A DNA stretch of 50,084 nucleotides, taken from positions 1 through 50,084 of the forward strand of contig CAYUFT010000005.1 of the NCBI GenBank assembly GCA_964444115.1, read 5' to 3'. Made by a program: the position numbers and the translations under genes. Within the stretch, counting starts at the first letter, position 1. Every line of letters begins with the position of its first letter. This DNA comes from UBA349 sp964444115. GTDB taxonomy: Archaea > Methanobacteriota > Methanobacteria > Methanobacteriales > Methanobacteriaceae. The notes beneath the pieces are model-generated. The model ran no database searches. It saw only the letters and a program-made list of their open reading frames with translations, and was not told the origin of the DNA. Positions 17,333 through 26,298 of the stretch are shown here, piece by piece.

Positions 17333-18445
17333 ATGTTTTTAGAAGTAAAAGATTTAAATGTAGATTTAGGAGAATTCTATCTAAAAAACGCCAGTCTTTC
17401 TCTAGAAAAACAGGAATATCTGGTTTTAATTGGACCTACTGGTTCTGGAAAATCTGTGCTTTTAGAAACCATTGCGGGGTTTTACAAAGCAAAATCAGGC
17501 CAAGTTTTGTTAAATGGCGAGGATATAACTAATTTAAGCCCCGAAAACAGAGGCATCAGCATAGTCTATCAGGACAATGTTCTATTTCCCCATATGAGTG
17601 TTTATGAAAATATTGCATATGGTTTAAAAAAGCAGACTGATGATAAAGAATTAATTCAAAATAAAGTTCATAAAATGGCAGAAATATTAAAGATAGACCA
17701 TATTTTGAATAGAAATCCTAAAACCCTTAGTGGGGGTGAAATTCAGCGCGCTGCCATTTCTCGTGCTTTAATTGTAGATCCTAAAATACTGCTCATGGAT
17801 GAACCATTTAGTGCCCTGGATATCCGAACACATTCTTCGCTTACAGCCATGATAAAGAAGGTGGTAAAGAACAACCAAACCACTTGTATTCATGTGACTC
17901 ACAACTTTAGTGATGTCTGGAATTTAGCAGAGAACGTGGCGGTTATGAAAGACGGGCAAATTTTGCAGCAGGGTAGGGTAAAGGATGTCTTTTCCAAACC
18001 ATCACACAGTTTTGTGGCCGACTTTGTAGGAGTGCAGAATATTTTAGATGGAAAAGTAGTTGGAAAAGAAGGAGCATCTGCTAAGATAAAAATTAATGAT
18101 GATCTAATAATTTACAGCGCAGATGAAGCCTACTTTGAAAAAAATCCTGACTTTAAAAATCCTGAAAAGGTTTTGGTGGCTATAAGGCCCGAAAACATTA
18201 TATTTTCTAATCAAGTCTTTGAATCATCAGTTAGAAATCAGATAAGAGGTACTGTAAAAGAAACCATTGAAATTGGGCCCACAGTATGGATGGAAGTGGA
18301 TGTGAATGGTGTAATTTTTAAAGGTATGCTCACCCCAAGTTCCTTTGAGCTTTTGAACATCCAGAAAGGTAAGGACATTTATTTAAGCTTCAAATCATTG
18401 AATGTAAAAATAATAGATTGTTATGACACATTTAACTCATTTTAA
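17333..18445 (+). CDS. modC: Molybdate ABC transporter ATP-binding protein ModC
   Basis: A 370-residue ATPase with Walker A GPTGSGKS (residues 34-41), ABC signature LSGGEIQRAAISRAL, Walker B ILLMDEPFSALD and the switch His in HVTHNFSD. A C-terminal TOBE/Mop regulatory region (about 290-370, RNQIRGTVKETIEIGPTVWME) probably senses the oxyanion. The ORF can start at GTG 17324, but AGGTGA at 17322-17327 is the ribosome binding site for ATG 17333. It ends the modABC unit. Confidence 0.92.
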   Translation: MFLEVKDLNVDLGEFYLKNASLSLEKQEYLVLIGPTGSGKSVLLETIAGFYKAKSGQVLLNGEDITNLSPENRGISIVYQDNVLFPHMSVYENIAYGLKKQTDDKELIQNKVHKMAEILKIDHILNRNPKTLSGGEIQRAAISRALIVDPKILLMDEPFSALDIRTHSSLTAMIKKVVKNNQTTCIHVTHNFSDVWNLAENVAVMKDGQILQQGRVKDVFSKPSHSFVADFVGVQNILDGKVVGKEGASAKIKINDDLIIYSADEAYFEKNPDFKNPEKVLVAIRPENIIFSNQVFESSVRNQIRGTVKETIEIGPTVWMEVDVNGVIFKGMLTPSSFELLNIQKGKDIYLSFKSLNVKIIDCYDTFNSF

Positions 18446-18577
18446 TTAATTTATAGTTAAAATAAAACATGATTATGAGGATTTTTGGATCATGTAATTT
18501 ATGATTTCATTAGGTTATTATTTAATTTTAGATTTAATAATTAAAAGTAACGAATAAAAATAAAGAAATAATAAATT

Positions 18578-18892
18578 TTATTCTTCAATTTCACATCTCT
18601 CAACAATAATTAAAACAGTTTCACCTTCCTTAGGAATGTGGCGAACCTCAATAAGATCGTCTTTAAACTCTACCAGATCTACTTCCACGGATGGAGTCAA
18701 GGTGTCTCCTTCAATGTGAATCATCACCTTAAGGCCATGCACACCATGATATTTAGAAGTATCCACATTCAGGACTTCACCTGCAGTGAATATACGATTA
18801 TATGCTAGTTCTAAATTATCGTGAATTTTTACATTTTCCTTAACATAATCAATGGCCTCATCACAGTCCATTTTTAGTACTTGTTCCTGCAT
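18578..18892 (-). CDS. Conserved methanogen protein, paralogue of 19161-19463
   Basis: A 104-residue soluble acidic protein with no cysteine cluster, signal or membrane segment. It shares the pattern AIDYVKENV, ELAYNRI, GEVLNVD, VEVDLVEFKDDLIEVRH with the protein at 19161-19463, so the two are duplicates. I believe this is the methanogen-restricted DUF2097-type family, but this is from memory. GGAGGA precedes the ATG. It lies downstream of the fwd operon on the same strand, after its paralogue. Function unknown; a beta-rich ligand-binding role is only a guess. Confidence 0.75.
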   Translation of the reverse strand: MQEQVLKMDCDEAIDYVKENVKIHDNLELAYNRIFTAGEVLNVDTSKYHGVHGLKVMIHIEGDTLTPSVEVDLVEFKDDLIEVRHIPKEGETVLIIVERCEIEE

Positions 18893-19160
18893 GAAATTCC
18901 TCCTTCAAGATAAAGACATTTAAAAGTTGATTTAAATTTTATAACGCTGATTTTCATTATTATAATTCATCGCATTATAATATTATTAATTAAAATAAAA
19001 TTTATGCCCTAAAATAAATAAATTTTGTTATTTTCAAAATTTTATATTAAAAATTATAGAGATCCATAGTTAAAATAAGATTAGTTAAAATAAATATGAA
19101 TTTAAATTAGTAATTAAACAATGAAATAATTTAAATAAATTTTTAATTAAATAAATAAAA

Positions 19161-19463
19161 TCAAGATTCTACTACTACGAGTATAGTAGTATGAGTTGTT
19201 TCTTTTTTTACGTGGCGAACTTCCAGAAGATCATCCTTTATTTCATGCATGTCCACTTCTACCGTCTGGTTGAGCATCTCACCGGTAAGCTGCATGGTGA
19301 CCCGCAGACCTTCCTTGGTTTCATCATCTTCGTTATCTACGTAGAGTACTTCCCCTGGAGCATAAATACGGTTGTAGGATAGTTCCAGTAAGTCTTGGGT
19401 TTCCACATTTTCGCGTATGTATTCTATGATTTCTTCGGCACTTAATTTAACTTCTTTTTCCAT
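19161..19463 (-). CDS. Conserved methanogen protein, paralogue of 18578-18892
   Basis: A 100-residue acidic soluble protein sharing the YIRENV, ELSYNRIYAPGEVLYVD and KDDLLEVRHVKKE segments with its downstream paralogue; probably a DUF2097-like family restricted to methanogens. It starts 160 bases after fwdC on the same strand. Its 5' leader contains CTTATCCGATAG (19471-19482, minus strand), nearly the same as the TTATCCGATAAG between nifH and nifI1, which hints at shared control. Function unknown. Confidence 0.75.
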   Translation of the reverse strand: MEKEVKLSAEEIIEYIRENVETQDLLELSYNRIYAPGEVLYVDNEDDETKEGLRVTMQLTGEMLNQTVEVDMHEIKDDLLEVRHVKKETTHTTILVVVES

Positions 19464-19588
19464 GTTATCACTATCGGATAAGATCAGAATTAATTTTTTA
19501 TTTATTTAAAATTAATTTTAATAATATTTAAGTATAAATTTTGATTTTAGAAAATATAGTTTAATTTTAGAATTGAATATAATTTAAT

Positions 19589-19606
19589 AAAAATAAAAAA
19601 AATAAG
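19589..19606 (-). terminator. Oligo-T terminator after fwdC
   Basis: On the minus strand, CCCC is followed by a T-rich run interrupted by two A residues, 20-35 bases beyond the fwdC stop. This fits archaeal oligo-T termination of the fwd operon before the small downstream genes. Confidence 0.4.
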
Positions 19607-19624
19607 GGGATTAAAGAGAAAAAA

Positions 19625-20434
19625 TCAGAGTTTGTCTCTGTTTTTCTCTGCGTTTATGTATAATCCACCTTTTCCGTTTAGGGCTAAATCTCCAGTGTAT
19701 TTAATGTATTTACCACTGAAAACTTTTCCATCGATTTCCGGGTCAGCTACAATGCCATCCTGGACAAATCCTTCCAGTAACCGTCCTAATTTACCATTAA
19801 TGACTATGTTACCACTTTTCATTTGTCCTCCAGGCCATCGGTTAACGTCTCCGTCAATCTGGATTAAACCTTTGGTCATGTGAATACCAGCGAGAATGTC
19901 GCAGTTTCCTTTGACATGGATTTCTCCACCAGTCAAACATTCACCTAATTGTTTTCCACCATCTCCGTGGACTAAAATTTTACCACCAGTCATTCCTCTC
20001 CAGTCACCAATGTAAGAAGCTCCACAGAACTCTTTTACATTACCCATGATTTCTAAGGATCCACCAGTCATTTCCCTACCAGGGTGAGCTTCAGTACTAC
20101 CCTTTACTAGAATAGACCCTCCACTCATTTCAGCACCTACGTGAAGATCCACATTACCATTAGCAATGATTTCTCCCCCACTCATTTTGGCACCGATGTA
20201 TTTTAATCGACCTAAATCACCATTTAAAATCATTTTGACTTCTTCTGGAGATTCTGCTTCTCCTTCTACTTCTACATCGAAGTAGTCAGAAAGTGGGAAT
20301 CTAGAGTTTCCAACAGGAACCTCATATTTTTCGAAATCGGCTTTTTCCCAAGTGTAGATTTCATCTGGAATGAGTTCATCACATTCTAGGGAAATTGAGG
20401 AAGCTTTCTTTTGATTGAAAGTTATTGTTTTCAA
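19625..20434 (-). CDS. fwdC: Formylmethanofuran dehydrogenase subunit C
   Basis: A right-handed beta-helix subunit related to the C-terminal domain of glutamate synthase. Repeated GxMxGGxIxVxG units are seen across residues 75-220 (for example MSGGEIIANGN, MTGGSLEIMGN, LTGGEIHVKGN). It supports the FwdA/B core in the complex that reduces CO2 to formylmethanofuran, the first step of methanogenesis. The ORF extends to GTG 20443, but GGGGTG followed by a short spacer points to TTG at 20434, giving 269 residues. It is the last gene of the fwd operon. Confidence 0.93.
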   Translation of the reverse strand: MKTITFNQKKASSISLECDELIPDEIYTWEKADFEKYEVPVGNSRFPLSDYFDVEVEGEAESPEEVKMILNGDLGRLKYIGAKMSGGEIIANGNVDLHVGAEMSGGSILVKGSTEAHPGREMTGGSLEIMGNVKEFCGASYIGDWRGMTGGKILVHGDGGKQLGECLTGGEIHVKGNCDILAGIHMTKGLIQIDGDVNRWPGGQMKSGNIVINGKLGRLLEGFVQDGIVADPEIDGKVFSGKYIKYTGDLALNGKGGLYINAEKNRDKL

Positions 20435-20445
20435 ATTTAACACCC

Positions 20446-22155
20446 CTATTTACCTGCTTGGACCTTTACTTCGATTGCTTTATTTAAGTAATGGTCGTGT
20501 ACTTTGTAGTTCTCGAACTTAACAGTGTAGTACTTGTTGAAGAATGGCATGATTTCATCAAGTATTTTTTGTTCTTGTTGTTCGTAACCTTGCACATTAG
20601 TCCAGATGGTCTGGCTAGGTTTAACTTTGACAACTTCTCCATCTTTGACCAGGATTTGACCGTCTTTGATGGTGTAAGCAGCGTTTCCGAATGCTTTTTC
20701 CACAGCAGCAGCGTTTTTGGATGGGTCGAAGTCATTTGGGTTAATGTCGTATACTGCTATGTCTGCGTTCATTCCAGCACTTAAAGCACCTCTGTCTTCG
20801 AATCCGTGGATTCTAGCAGGTGCTGCACGAGAAATGGTTGCAATATCCATGAAGTCGTATTCACGGTCAATGGTAGCCAAAGCAGTTCTGCGCTCTACCC
20901 AGTTGTGCACTTCTTTGTTTTCGATCATTTCCATTCTTCTTTCATTACTCATTAACCAGGATATGATTCTTGGGTATCTGATGAATGGACCAGCATTTGG
21001 ATGGTCAGTGGTTAAGGCCACTTGCCATGGGTTGTCGATCATGAGGAATAATTCCAGACCAATAGCCCATTGCAGGGAGTTAACAGGACTTTTACCAGAG
21101 TAAATAACTGGAATAATTCCAGCTGCAGTTTCCAGTTCAATGTCCTTGTTAGCCCATTTTAATCCAGAGAGTTTGAAGAGATCGTATTCCATTGGTGCAT
21201 CCGCAGTCATGGTAGTGGTCTCATCAAGAGTTACTTGACCAACATCACAAGTTACATGCTTGTTTTTGTTGATGTAATCAGCAACAGGTTCTGCTCCAGA
21301 GGAAGCATCTCTCCAACTGTTACCATCATAAGAGTGGAACTGAACGTGAGTACAGTGCACAGTTTGGTCCCGTACTGGGCTATTTTTCTGGATGTCTTTA
21401 AGAGAGTCTAAAGTTTCCAGGGTAGTTGGAACGTTTCCTGGATGTCCCAGATCGTTAGGGTGTATGTGTATAGAGTGAGGTAGTCCAAGCTGTTCATTAG
21501 CTTTAGCTAGTGCTCTTACAACTTCTCTGGAAGTAACATCCCAGTGAGGTGCAGAGTCATCATAACCATGTACATTTCCACCCCATCCCCATGCTTCACT
21601 TCCACATGGATTAACTATTTTTACACCGTATCCTTTGGTTATTTTTAACCAGGCAGAAATGAATGCAGCCAATTCGTCAATTTTCCCTTCCTTAGCAAAT
21701 TCCATAACAAACCAGTTGTTACCAAAGAGAGGTAATGCTGGGATGTCCAGGTTAGGAATGGCCATGATTTCTTCGTGAGTGTGTTTTGCTTCCAATGGAG
21801 GCATAGCTGCTTCCACAACAGTACCGTAACCCATTCTAGAGTATCTATATCCAGTTGCTGGACAATTTGGTATAGAGAATCCTGTTTCGGATCTTATAAC
21901 ATCATTTTTTGCAGTTACTCCTTTTCTTGAGTCTTCAGGTCTGTATAATCTACCTACAACTAGTTTTGGTCCAGCAATGTGTGCGTGAGGATCAACACCA
22001 GCGGGCATTACAATTTTATCAGTTACGTCTATGACTTTAGCGTCAGAAGAAACATTGTCCACGATTTTACCATCTTTGAACATAACGTCCTTCTTTTCAC
22101 CGTCTACATTATTAGCAGGGTCGTAAACAATACCATTTTTAAGTATGTATTCCAT
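20446..22155 (-). CDS. fwdA: Formylmethanofuran dehydrogenase subunit A
   Basis: Amidohydrolase-type subunit that condenses formate with methanofuran at a binuclear zinc site. Metal ligands visible are His57/His59 (GVDPHAHIAGPK), Lys179 (GYGVKIVNPCG, the carboxylated lysine position), the HSIHIHPNDLGHPG and QTVHCTHVQFHSY histidines, and the Asp of TTDHPNAGPF. The 569-residue length is normal. AAGGTGA precedes the ATG. It lies between fwdB and fwdC with 11-base gaps. Confidence 0.96.
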   Translation of the reverse strand: MEYILKNGIVYDPANNVDGEKKDVMFKDGKIVDNVSSDAKVIDVTDKIVMPAGVDPHAHIAGPKLVVGRLYRPEDSRKGVTAKNDVIRSETGFSIPNCPATGYRYSRMGYGTVVEAAMPPLEAKHTHEEIMAIPNLDIPALPLFGNNWFVMEFAKEGKIDELAAFISAWLKITKGYGVKIVNPCGSEAWGWGGNVHGYDDSAPHWDVTSREVVRALAKANEQLGLPHSIHIHPNDLGHPGNVPTTLETLDSLKDIQKNSPVRDQTVHCTHVQFHSYDGNSWRDASSGAEPVADYINKNKHVTCDVGQVTLDETTTMTADAPMEYDLFKLSGLKWANKDIELETAAGIIPVIYSGKSPVNSLQWAIGLELFLMIDNPWQVALTTDHPNAGPFIRYPRIISWLMSNERRMEMIENKEVHNWVERRTALATIDREYDFMDIATISRAAPARIHGFEDRGALSAGMNADIAVYDINPNDFDPSKNAAAVEKAFGNAAYTIKDGQILVKDGEVVKVKPSQTIWTNVQGYEQQEQKILDEIMPFFNKYYTVKFENYKVHDHYLNKAIEVKVQAGK

Positions 22156-22166
22156 GAAAAATCACC

Positions 22167-23522
22167 TTATTTACTGGCTACTTTTGCCTGCTCCGCTTTG
22201 ATTTTAAATACTCTTTCTTTGAGTTCGCGGACAATCCATTCATCATCTCGACAGGTTTCTGGTTTGTCGATAGCTTTCTTCATGAAGATTGGAACACCAT
22301 CCATACGGTAACTGGTACCGCCGACTTCTACACCCACAAATGATCCCGGGAGTACTACGTCAGCCAGTTCAGTAGATGGGCCCCAGTGAATATCGATCTG
22401 GATAACAGGGATGTTGGCCAGGTGTTTGTTAGCTCCTCCAGGGAAGTGAGCTCCAGGGTCTGCAGCTATTACCATGAATACATCAGGTTCTTCTCTAGTT
22501 AAGAGATCTATGGTGTTGGTTTCTCCCAGCATGTATCTTGGGTATCCTCGAGCAAAGTCCACACCAAATGGGAATCCCATTTCATAGGCCATGAAAATGT
22601 TGAATCCATTTACGTTAAAGTGACCTCTCATAGGCATTAGTACCCATTTAGAAAACTTGTTCAGGTCTTGAACCATCTGGATAGCTATATCAATGTTTCT
22701 TTGTTTGGATAAAGTGTGAGTTAATCCTAGACCAAAGAAGAGAGCACCGAACTCAACGTTTTTCATTGCTTCAACCAGTTCGTAAATATCTTCTTTTGGT
22801 ATTCCAGCAATAACGTCTTTTTTGAGTTCTTTTCCTTTTAAAACAGCCCTAATAGCGTTATAAAATTCGTAATCCCCGTTTTGTTCAAATCCTACCCAGA
22901 TATCAGACATCTTTGCAGTGTCTGAGTATTTAGGGTCCATGGTTACTATAGTCCGATCAAATCTTCCTCGTTGTCTGAAGTATCCTCGAGGGAAGGTAGT
23001 GTACCGGGCCATGTGCCTTGGGTGAGAGTTCATGGCGTTACTACCAGTGTAAATACACATGTCTGCTCTGTTTTTAACTTCTCCTAAGGTCATTGCAGGA
23101 TATCCTGCATTTTGTACAGCCTGTAGGGAAGGACCGTGACAGATGGTTGCTTGGTTATCTAATACTGCTCCAACTTCTTCACCTAGAGCAATTCCTTGTT
23201 TCATGGTTTCAATGGAAGTTTCAGACCATCCATAGAATACCGGCCTAACAGCACCAGCAATTAATTCAGCAGCTTTATTAAGGGCAGTTTCCCAGTCAAC
23301 TTCTTCCAGTTCACCGCTTGCTCCTCTAATCATAGGAACCATTAATCTTTGGTCCATATCTTCCATGATTTTACTGGCACCTAATCGGCATGCGTGTCTT
23401 ACGGCGACAACATGCCCATTTTTAATTAAATAATCTAAATCGTCACAGTTACATCCGCAAAAAGCGCAAGTACAGTTTTCTACGATATGATCATAGTCAG
23501 TTACGGGCTCTTCGTATGCCAC
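22167..23522 (-). CDS. fwdB: Formylmethanofuran dehydrogenase subunit B (Cys form)
   Basis: Catalytic pterin subunit that reduces CO2 to formate at a W- or Mo-bis-pterin centre. The N-terminal [4Fe-4S] site is in CTCAFCGCNCDD plus Cys45 (VRHACRLG). The metal ligand is Cys128 in ATICHGPSLQ; some methanogens have selenocysteine here, but this gene encodes cysteine. C-terminal GxxMDGVP and LPGSFVGVE segments match FwdB/FmdB. The start is GTG, with AGGAGG before it. Whether it binds tungsten (Fwd) or molybdenum (Fmd) cannot be read from sequence. The fwd name is used because of the Fwd-type operon with F, G, D. Confidence 0.95.
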   Translation of the reverse strand: MAYEEPVTDYDHIVENCTCAFCGCNCDDLDYLIKNGHVVAVRHACRLGASKIMEDMDQRLMVPMIRGASGELEEVDWETALNKAAELIAGAVRPVFYGWSETSIETMKQGIALGEEVGAVLDNQATICHGPSLQAVQNAGYPAMTLGEVKNRADMCIYTGSNAMNSHPRHMARYTTFPRGYFRQRGRFDRTIVTMDPKYSDTAKMSDIWVGFEQNGDYEFYNAIRAVLKGKELKKDVIAGIPKEDIYELVEAMKNVEFGALFFGLGLTHTLSKQRNIDIAIQMVQDLNKFSKWVLMPMRGHFNVNGFNIFMAYEMGFPFGVDFARGYPRYMLGETNTIDLLTREEPDVFMVIAADPGAHFPGGANKHLANIPVIQIDIHWGPSTELADVVLPGSFVGVEVGGTSYRMDGVPIFMKKAIDKPETCRDDEWIVRELKERVFKIKAEQAKVASK

Positions 23523-23537
23523 TTCAATTCCTCCTAA

Positions 23538-24071
<534 letters not shown>

Positions 24072-24080
24072 TTTAACACC

Positions 24081-24311
24081 TCATTCCAGCCATATAGCGT
24101 CTGTTGGACAGAATACTTGACAGGTACCACATTTGGTACATTTGTCTTCGCTGAAAAGCTTGATTACTCCGTTTTCAACCATCATTATTGTTTCTTCAGT
24201 CTTAGAACCGTGTCCACCTTCTACTTCAGGGCTTATTGACACATTTACTGGGCATGCAACTACGCATACACCGCATCCTAGACAGTTATCTTGGTTAACT
24301 TTTAGTTCCAT
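24081..24311 (-). CDS. fwdG: Formylmethanofuran dehydrogenase subunit G, 2[4Fe-4S] ferredoxin
   Basis: A 76-residue ferredoxin subunit with two motifs, CLGCGVCVVACP and CTKCGTCQVFCP, separated by the typical FwdG insert (PEVEGGHGSKTEETIMM). It passes electrons between FwdF and FwdB. The ORF runs to GTG 24320, but that codon is inside AGGTGG, so ATG 24311 (MELKVNQDNCLGCG) is chosen. Confidence 0.93.
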   Translation of the reverse strand: MELKVNQDNCLGCGVCVVACPVNVSISPEVEGGHGSKTEETIMMVENGVIKLFSEDKCTKCGTCQVFCPTDAIWLE

Positions 24312-24324
24312 TAATACCACCTAA

Positions 24325-25362
24325 TTAGGTTTTCAGGGATTCTATTTTGCTCTTCCATGACTTAGATTTGGTTGGAGTGTAGTTAATATCCGTCCGTTTA
24401 ACATCAATTGCATCCACAGGACATACTTTTCCACAAGCACCACAGTATATACAGAACTGTTCATCTTTAGCCAGTTTTTCTCCTCTTTGACCAACACCAG
24501 TTGATTCAGGGAAATGAAGTACATCACCTGGGCAGATGTCTATACAGGCACCGCAGGTAGTACATTTATCTTCATCGATTACGAGCTCGCCTTTGAATGG
24601 TTTTTCAACCTTAGCAGCGTCAACAGGGCAAACTTCTTCACACCATCCACATCTTACACAGGCTTCATCATCAATAAAGGCATCTCCAGTTGTAACTGCA
24701 TCGGCCGGGTCAATATCATACTCACCATAGGAGCATGATCTACAGGCGGCCATAATAGCGTCCACTGGACATGCTTTTTTGCAGATTAAACAGTAAACAC
24801 ATTTATCTTTGTCAATGTCAATGTCATGAGCGTCAGGATTTTTATCTACATCTATAGCATCCGCAGGACACATTTCTTCACAAATACCACAGTAGACACA
24901 GGTTTCTTTGTCCACTTCAATTTCACCAGAGACCAATTTTGATCTTTCTGGTAAGTTTCGGGCAATGGTTATGGCCTCTCTTGGGCAGGCTACTTCGCAC
25001 GCTTTACAGAGAATACAGGTTTCATCGTCGATTACAGCAGATGAAATGTAGTGTGGGTACACATCCATACCTTTTATAGATTCACCGTCAATAGTGAAAT
25101 CCAAAGCATCTACTGGGCATCCTATACTGCACATACCACAGAGAACACATTTATCTTCGTTAACGGTTATTTTTGGTACGTCCGCATCAGTTCGTACGAT
25201 TGCACCAATGTCTCCAAGTTCAATGGCTTCTACAGGACATGCTTGTTCACATATACCGCAGCCAACGCAAACATGGTCTTTGAAAGAAAGTTTTCTTTCT
25301 TCTTCAGCTGATCTTTTTATGTCAAAGTCTCTATCTTTGACCTCTTTCGTGTTTGCAATCAT
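24325..25362 (-). CDS. fwdF: Formylmethanofuran dehydrogenase subunit F, eight-cluster polyferredoxin
   Basis: A 345-residue polyferredoxin with eight canonical motifs (CVGCGICEQACP, CVLCGMCSIGCP, CILCKACEVACP, CVYCGICEEMCP, CVYCLICKKACP, CVRCGWCEEVCP, CTTCGACIDICP, CIYCGACGKVCP). It is the long electron wire of the Fwd complex and connects to the heterodisulfide reductase side. Its first 32 bases overlap the end of the HTH-ferredoxin gene, so the two are translated together. GGAGG precedes the ATG. A paralogue with one altered motif lies at 12611-13591. Confidence 0.95.
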   Translation of the reverse strand: MIANTKEVKDRDFDIKRSAEEERKLSFKDHVCVGCGICEQACPVEAIELGDIGAIVRTDADVPKITVNEDKCVLCGMCSIGCPVDALDFTIDGESIKGMDVYPHYISSAVIDDETCILCKACEVACPREAITIARNLPERSKLVSGEIEVDKETCVYCGICEEMCPADAIDVDKNPDAHDIDIDKDKCVYCLICKKACPVDAIMAACRSCSYGEYDIDPADAVTTGDAFIDDEACVRCGWCEEVCPVDAAKVEKPFKGELVIDEDKCTTCGACIDICPGDVLHFPESTGVGQRGEKLAKDEQFCIYCGACGKVCPVDAIDVKRTDINYTPTKSKSWKSKIESLKT

Positions 25363-25813
25363 TATTTACCTCCAAAATTTCTATAGACTTGGTTGGGCAC
25401 CTTTCTGAACAAATAAGGCATCCACAACACCAATTGGAGTCTATTTGCGCCTTAAGATTTTCTATACTTATAGCTCTCATTAAACACAAATCTACACAAA
25501 GTCCACAGCCAATACATGTATCGTTAATAGTTGATTCAAAGCATTTGTTTTTACAAATTTTTACAATAGTTCTGGTTTTTTCATTGTCCTTTAATAAAGA
25601 ATCAGTTAATGTAAGAAAATCTTTGGGACAAAGTTCAGTAATGGTCTGAGCAACCTCAATCGAGTTCCAGGAAAGGTTTCTACCATTTAAATAGTGAGAA
25701 ACAGTTGATCTATCCATACCCAGTTCTTGAGCGATCTCTCGTTGACAGTAGCCTTCTTTCCTTAACTCCACTGCAGTTAAGTACTTCAGACCAGAAATAA
25801 TGTGTTTTGGCAT
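25331..25813 (-). CDS. HTH / 2[4Fe-4S] ferredoxin protein heading the fwd operon (FwdH-like)
   Basis: A 160-residue two-domain protein. Residues about 10-45 form a helix-turn-helix (EIAQELGMDRSTVSHYLNG). Residues about 90-150 hold two [4Fe-4S] motifs, CIGCGLCVDLCL and CCGCLICSERCP. It is the first gene of the fwd operon and may correspond to the FwdH of Methanothermobacter, a comparison from memory. An Fe-S-sensing regulator of its own operon is a natural reading. The operon promoter has TATA TTTATAAA (25852-25859) and a GTGTA-N5-TACAC palindrome across the start site, with two more copies toward moeA. GGTGA supports the ATG. A purely structural role in the complex cannot be excluded. Confidence 0.8.
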   Translation of the reverse strand: MPKHIISGLKYLTAVELRKEGYCQREIAQELGMDRSTVSHYLNGRNLSWNSIEVAQTITELCPKDFLTLTDSLLKDNEKTRTIVKICKNKCFESTINDTCIGCGLCVDLCLMRAISIENLKAQIDSNWCCGCLICSERCPTKSIEILEVNNDCKHERGQR

Positions 25814-25824
25814 AGCTTCACCAT

Positions 25825-25859
25825 GTGTATTAATTACACTTACTTTACTAGTTTATAAA
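25825..25859 (-). promoter_or_regulatory. fwd operon promoter with palindromic operator 1
   Basis: Minus-strand TATA box TTTATAAA at 25852-25859. The palindrome GTGTA-TTAAT-TACAC (25825-25839) covers the predicted start site near 25831, leaving a leader of under 20 bases before the HTH-ferredoxin ATG at 25813. Confidence 0.65.
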
Positions 25860-25881
25860 TAGATTACTACGAACCCACAAG

Positions 25882-25934
25882 CCGAAAATTATATATGTAG
25901 TGGTGTAATGAGTACACAATATAACTATAGTTAT
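25882..25934 (+). promoter_or_regulatory. Divergent promoter toward moeA with palindromic operator 2
   Basis: BRE-like CCGAAA (25882-25887) and TATA TTATATAT (25889-25896) point rightward. GTGTA-ATGAG-TACAC (25903-25917) lies at the predicted start near 25918. A separate perfect 14-base palindrome ATAACTATAGTTAT follows at 25921-25934. The implied leader to moeA would be about 380 bases. I see no gene in the 485-base spacer 25814-26298. Confidence 0.55.
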
Positions 25935-26157
25935 AGTATGTTTTAAAAGGTTATTTTAGAATTTAAAGAATATTAATAGATTTAAAATAAATTTTAAATA
26001 ATATTATATATTTAAATAAAAAATACTGGTATTTTTAAACTTTATTTATCATATTTTTTTGAAAATTCTTGAATGAATTTAGGTGAACCAAACAAAGCAT
26101 AAAATAGGCCTAAAAACCATGTTTTATCTCAAATAAAAAATTGCATTTTTGATATTT

Positions 26158-26172
26158 GTGTAGTGAGTACAC
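26158..26172 (+). promoter_or_regulatory. Palindromic operator 3 upstream of moeA
   Basis: GTGTA-GTGAG-TACAC is the third copy of the GTGTA-N5-TACAC palindrome in the fwd-moeA spacer, 126 bases before the moeA start. No clear TATA box is seen next to it, so it may loop to the other two sites or serve a weak local promoter. Confidence 0.5.
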
Positions 26173-26298
26173 ATTTTATTATTTAGTATATTTCCAAATT
26201 AAAATTTCAATTCTAAAATATAATTTTTCATATTAAACCATAATTTCTAATAAAATCAACAATTAAAATAAAAATAGAAAAAAATTGTGGGGCCGTCT

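Noticed and set aside
24325..25362. Regular DNA repeats resembling a repeat array
   Set aside because: They come from the eight cysteine motifs of the polyferredoxin; unit lengths vary and codons differ, so it is neither a CRISPR array nor a satellite.
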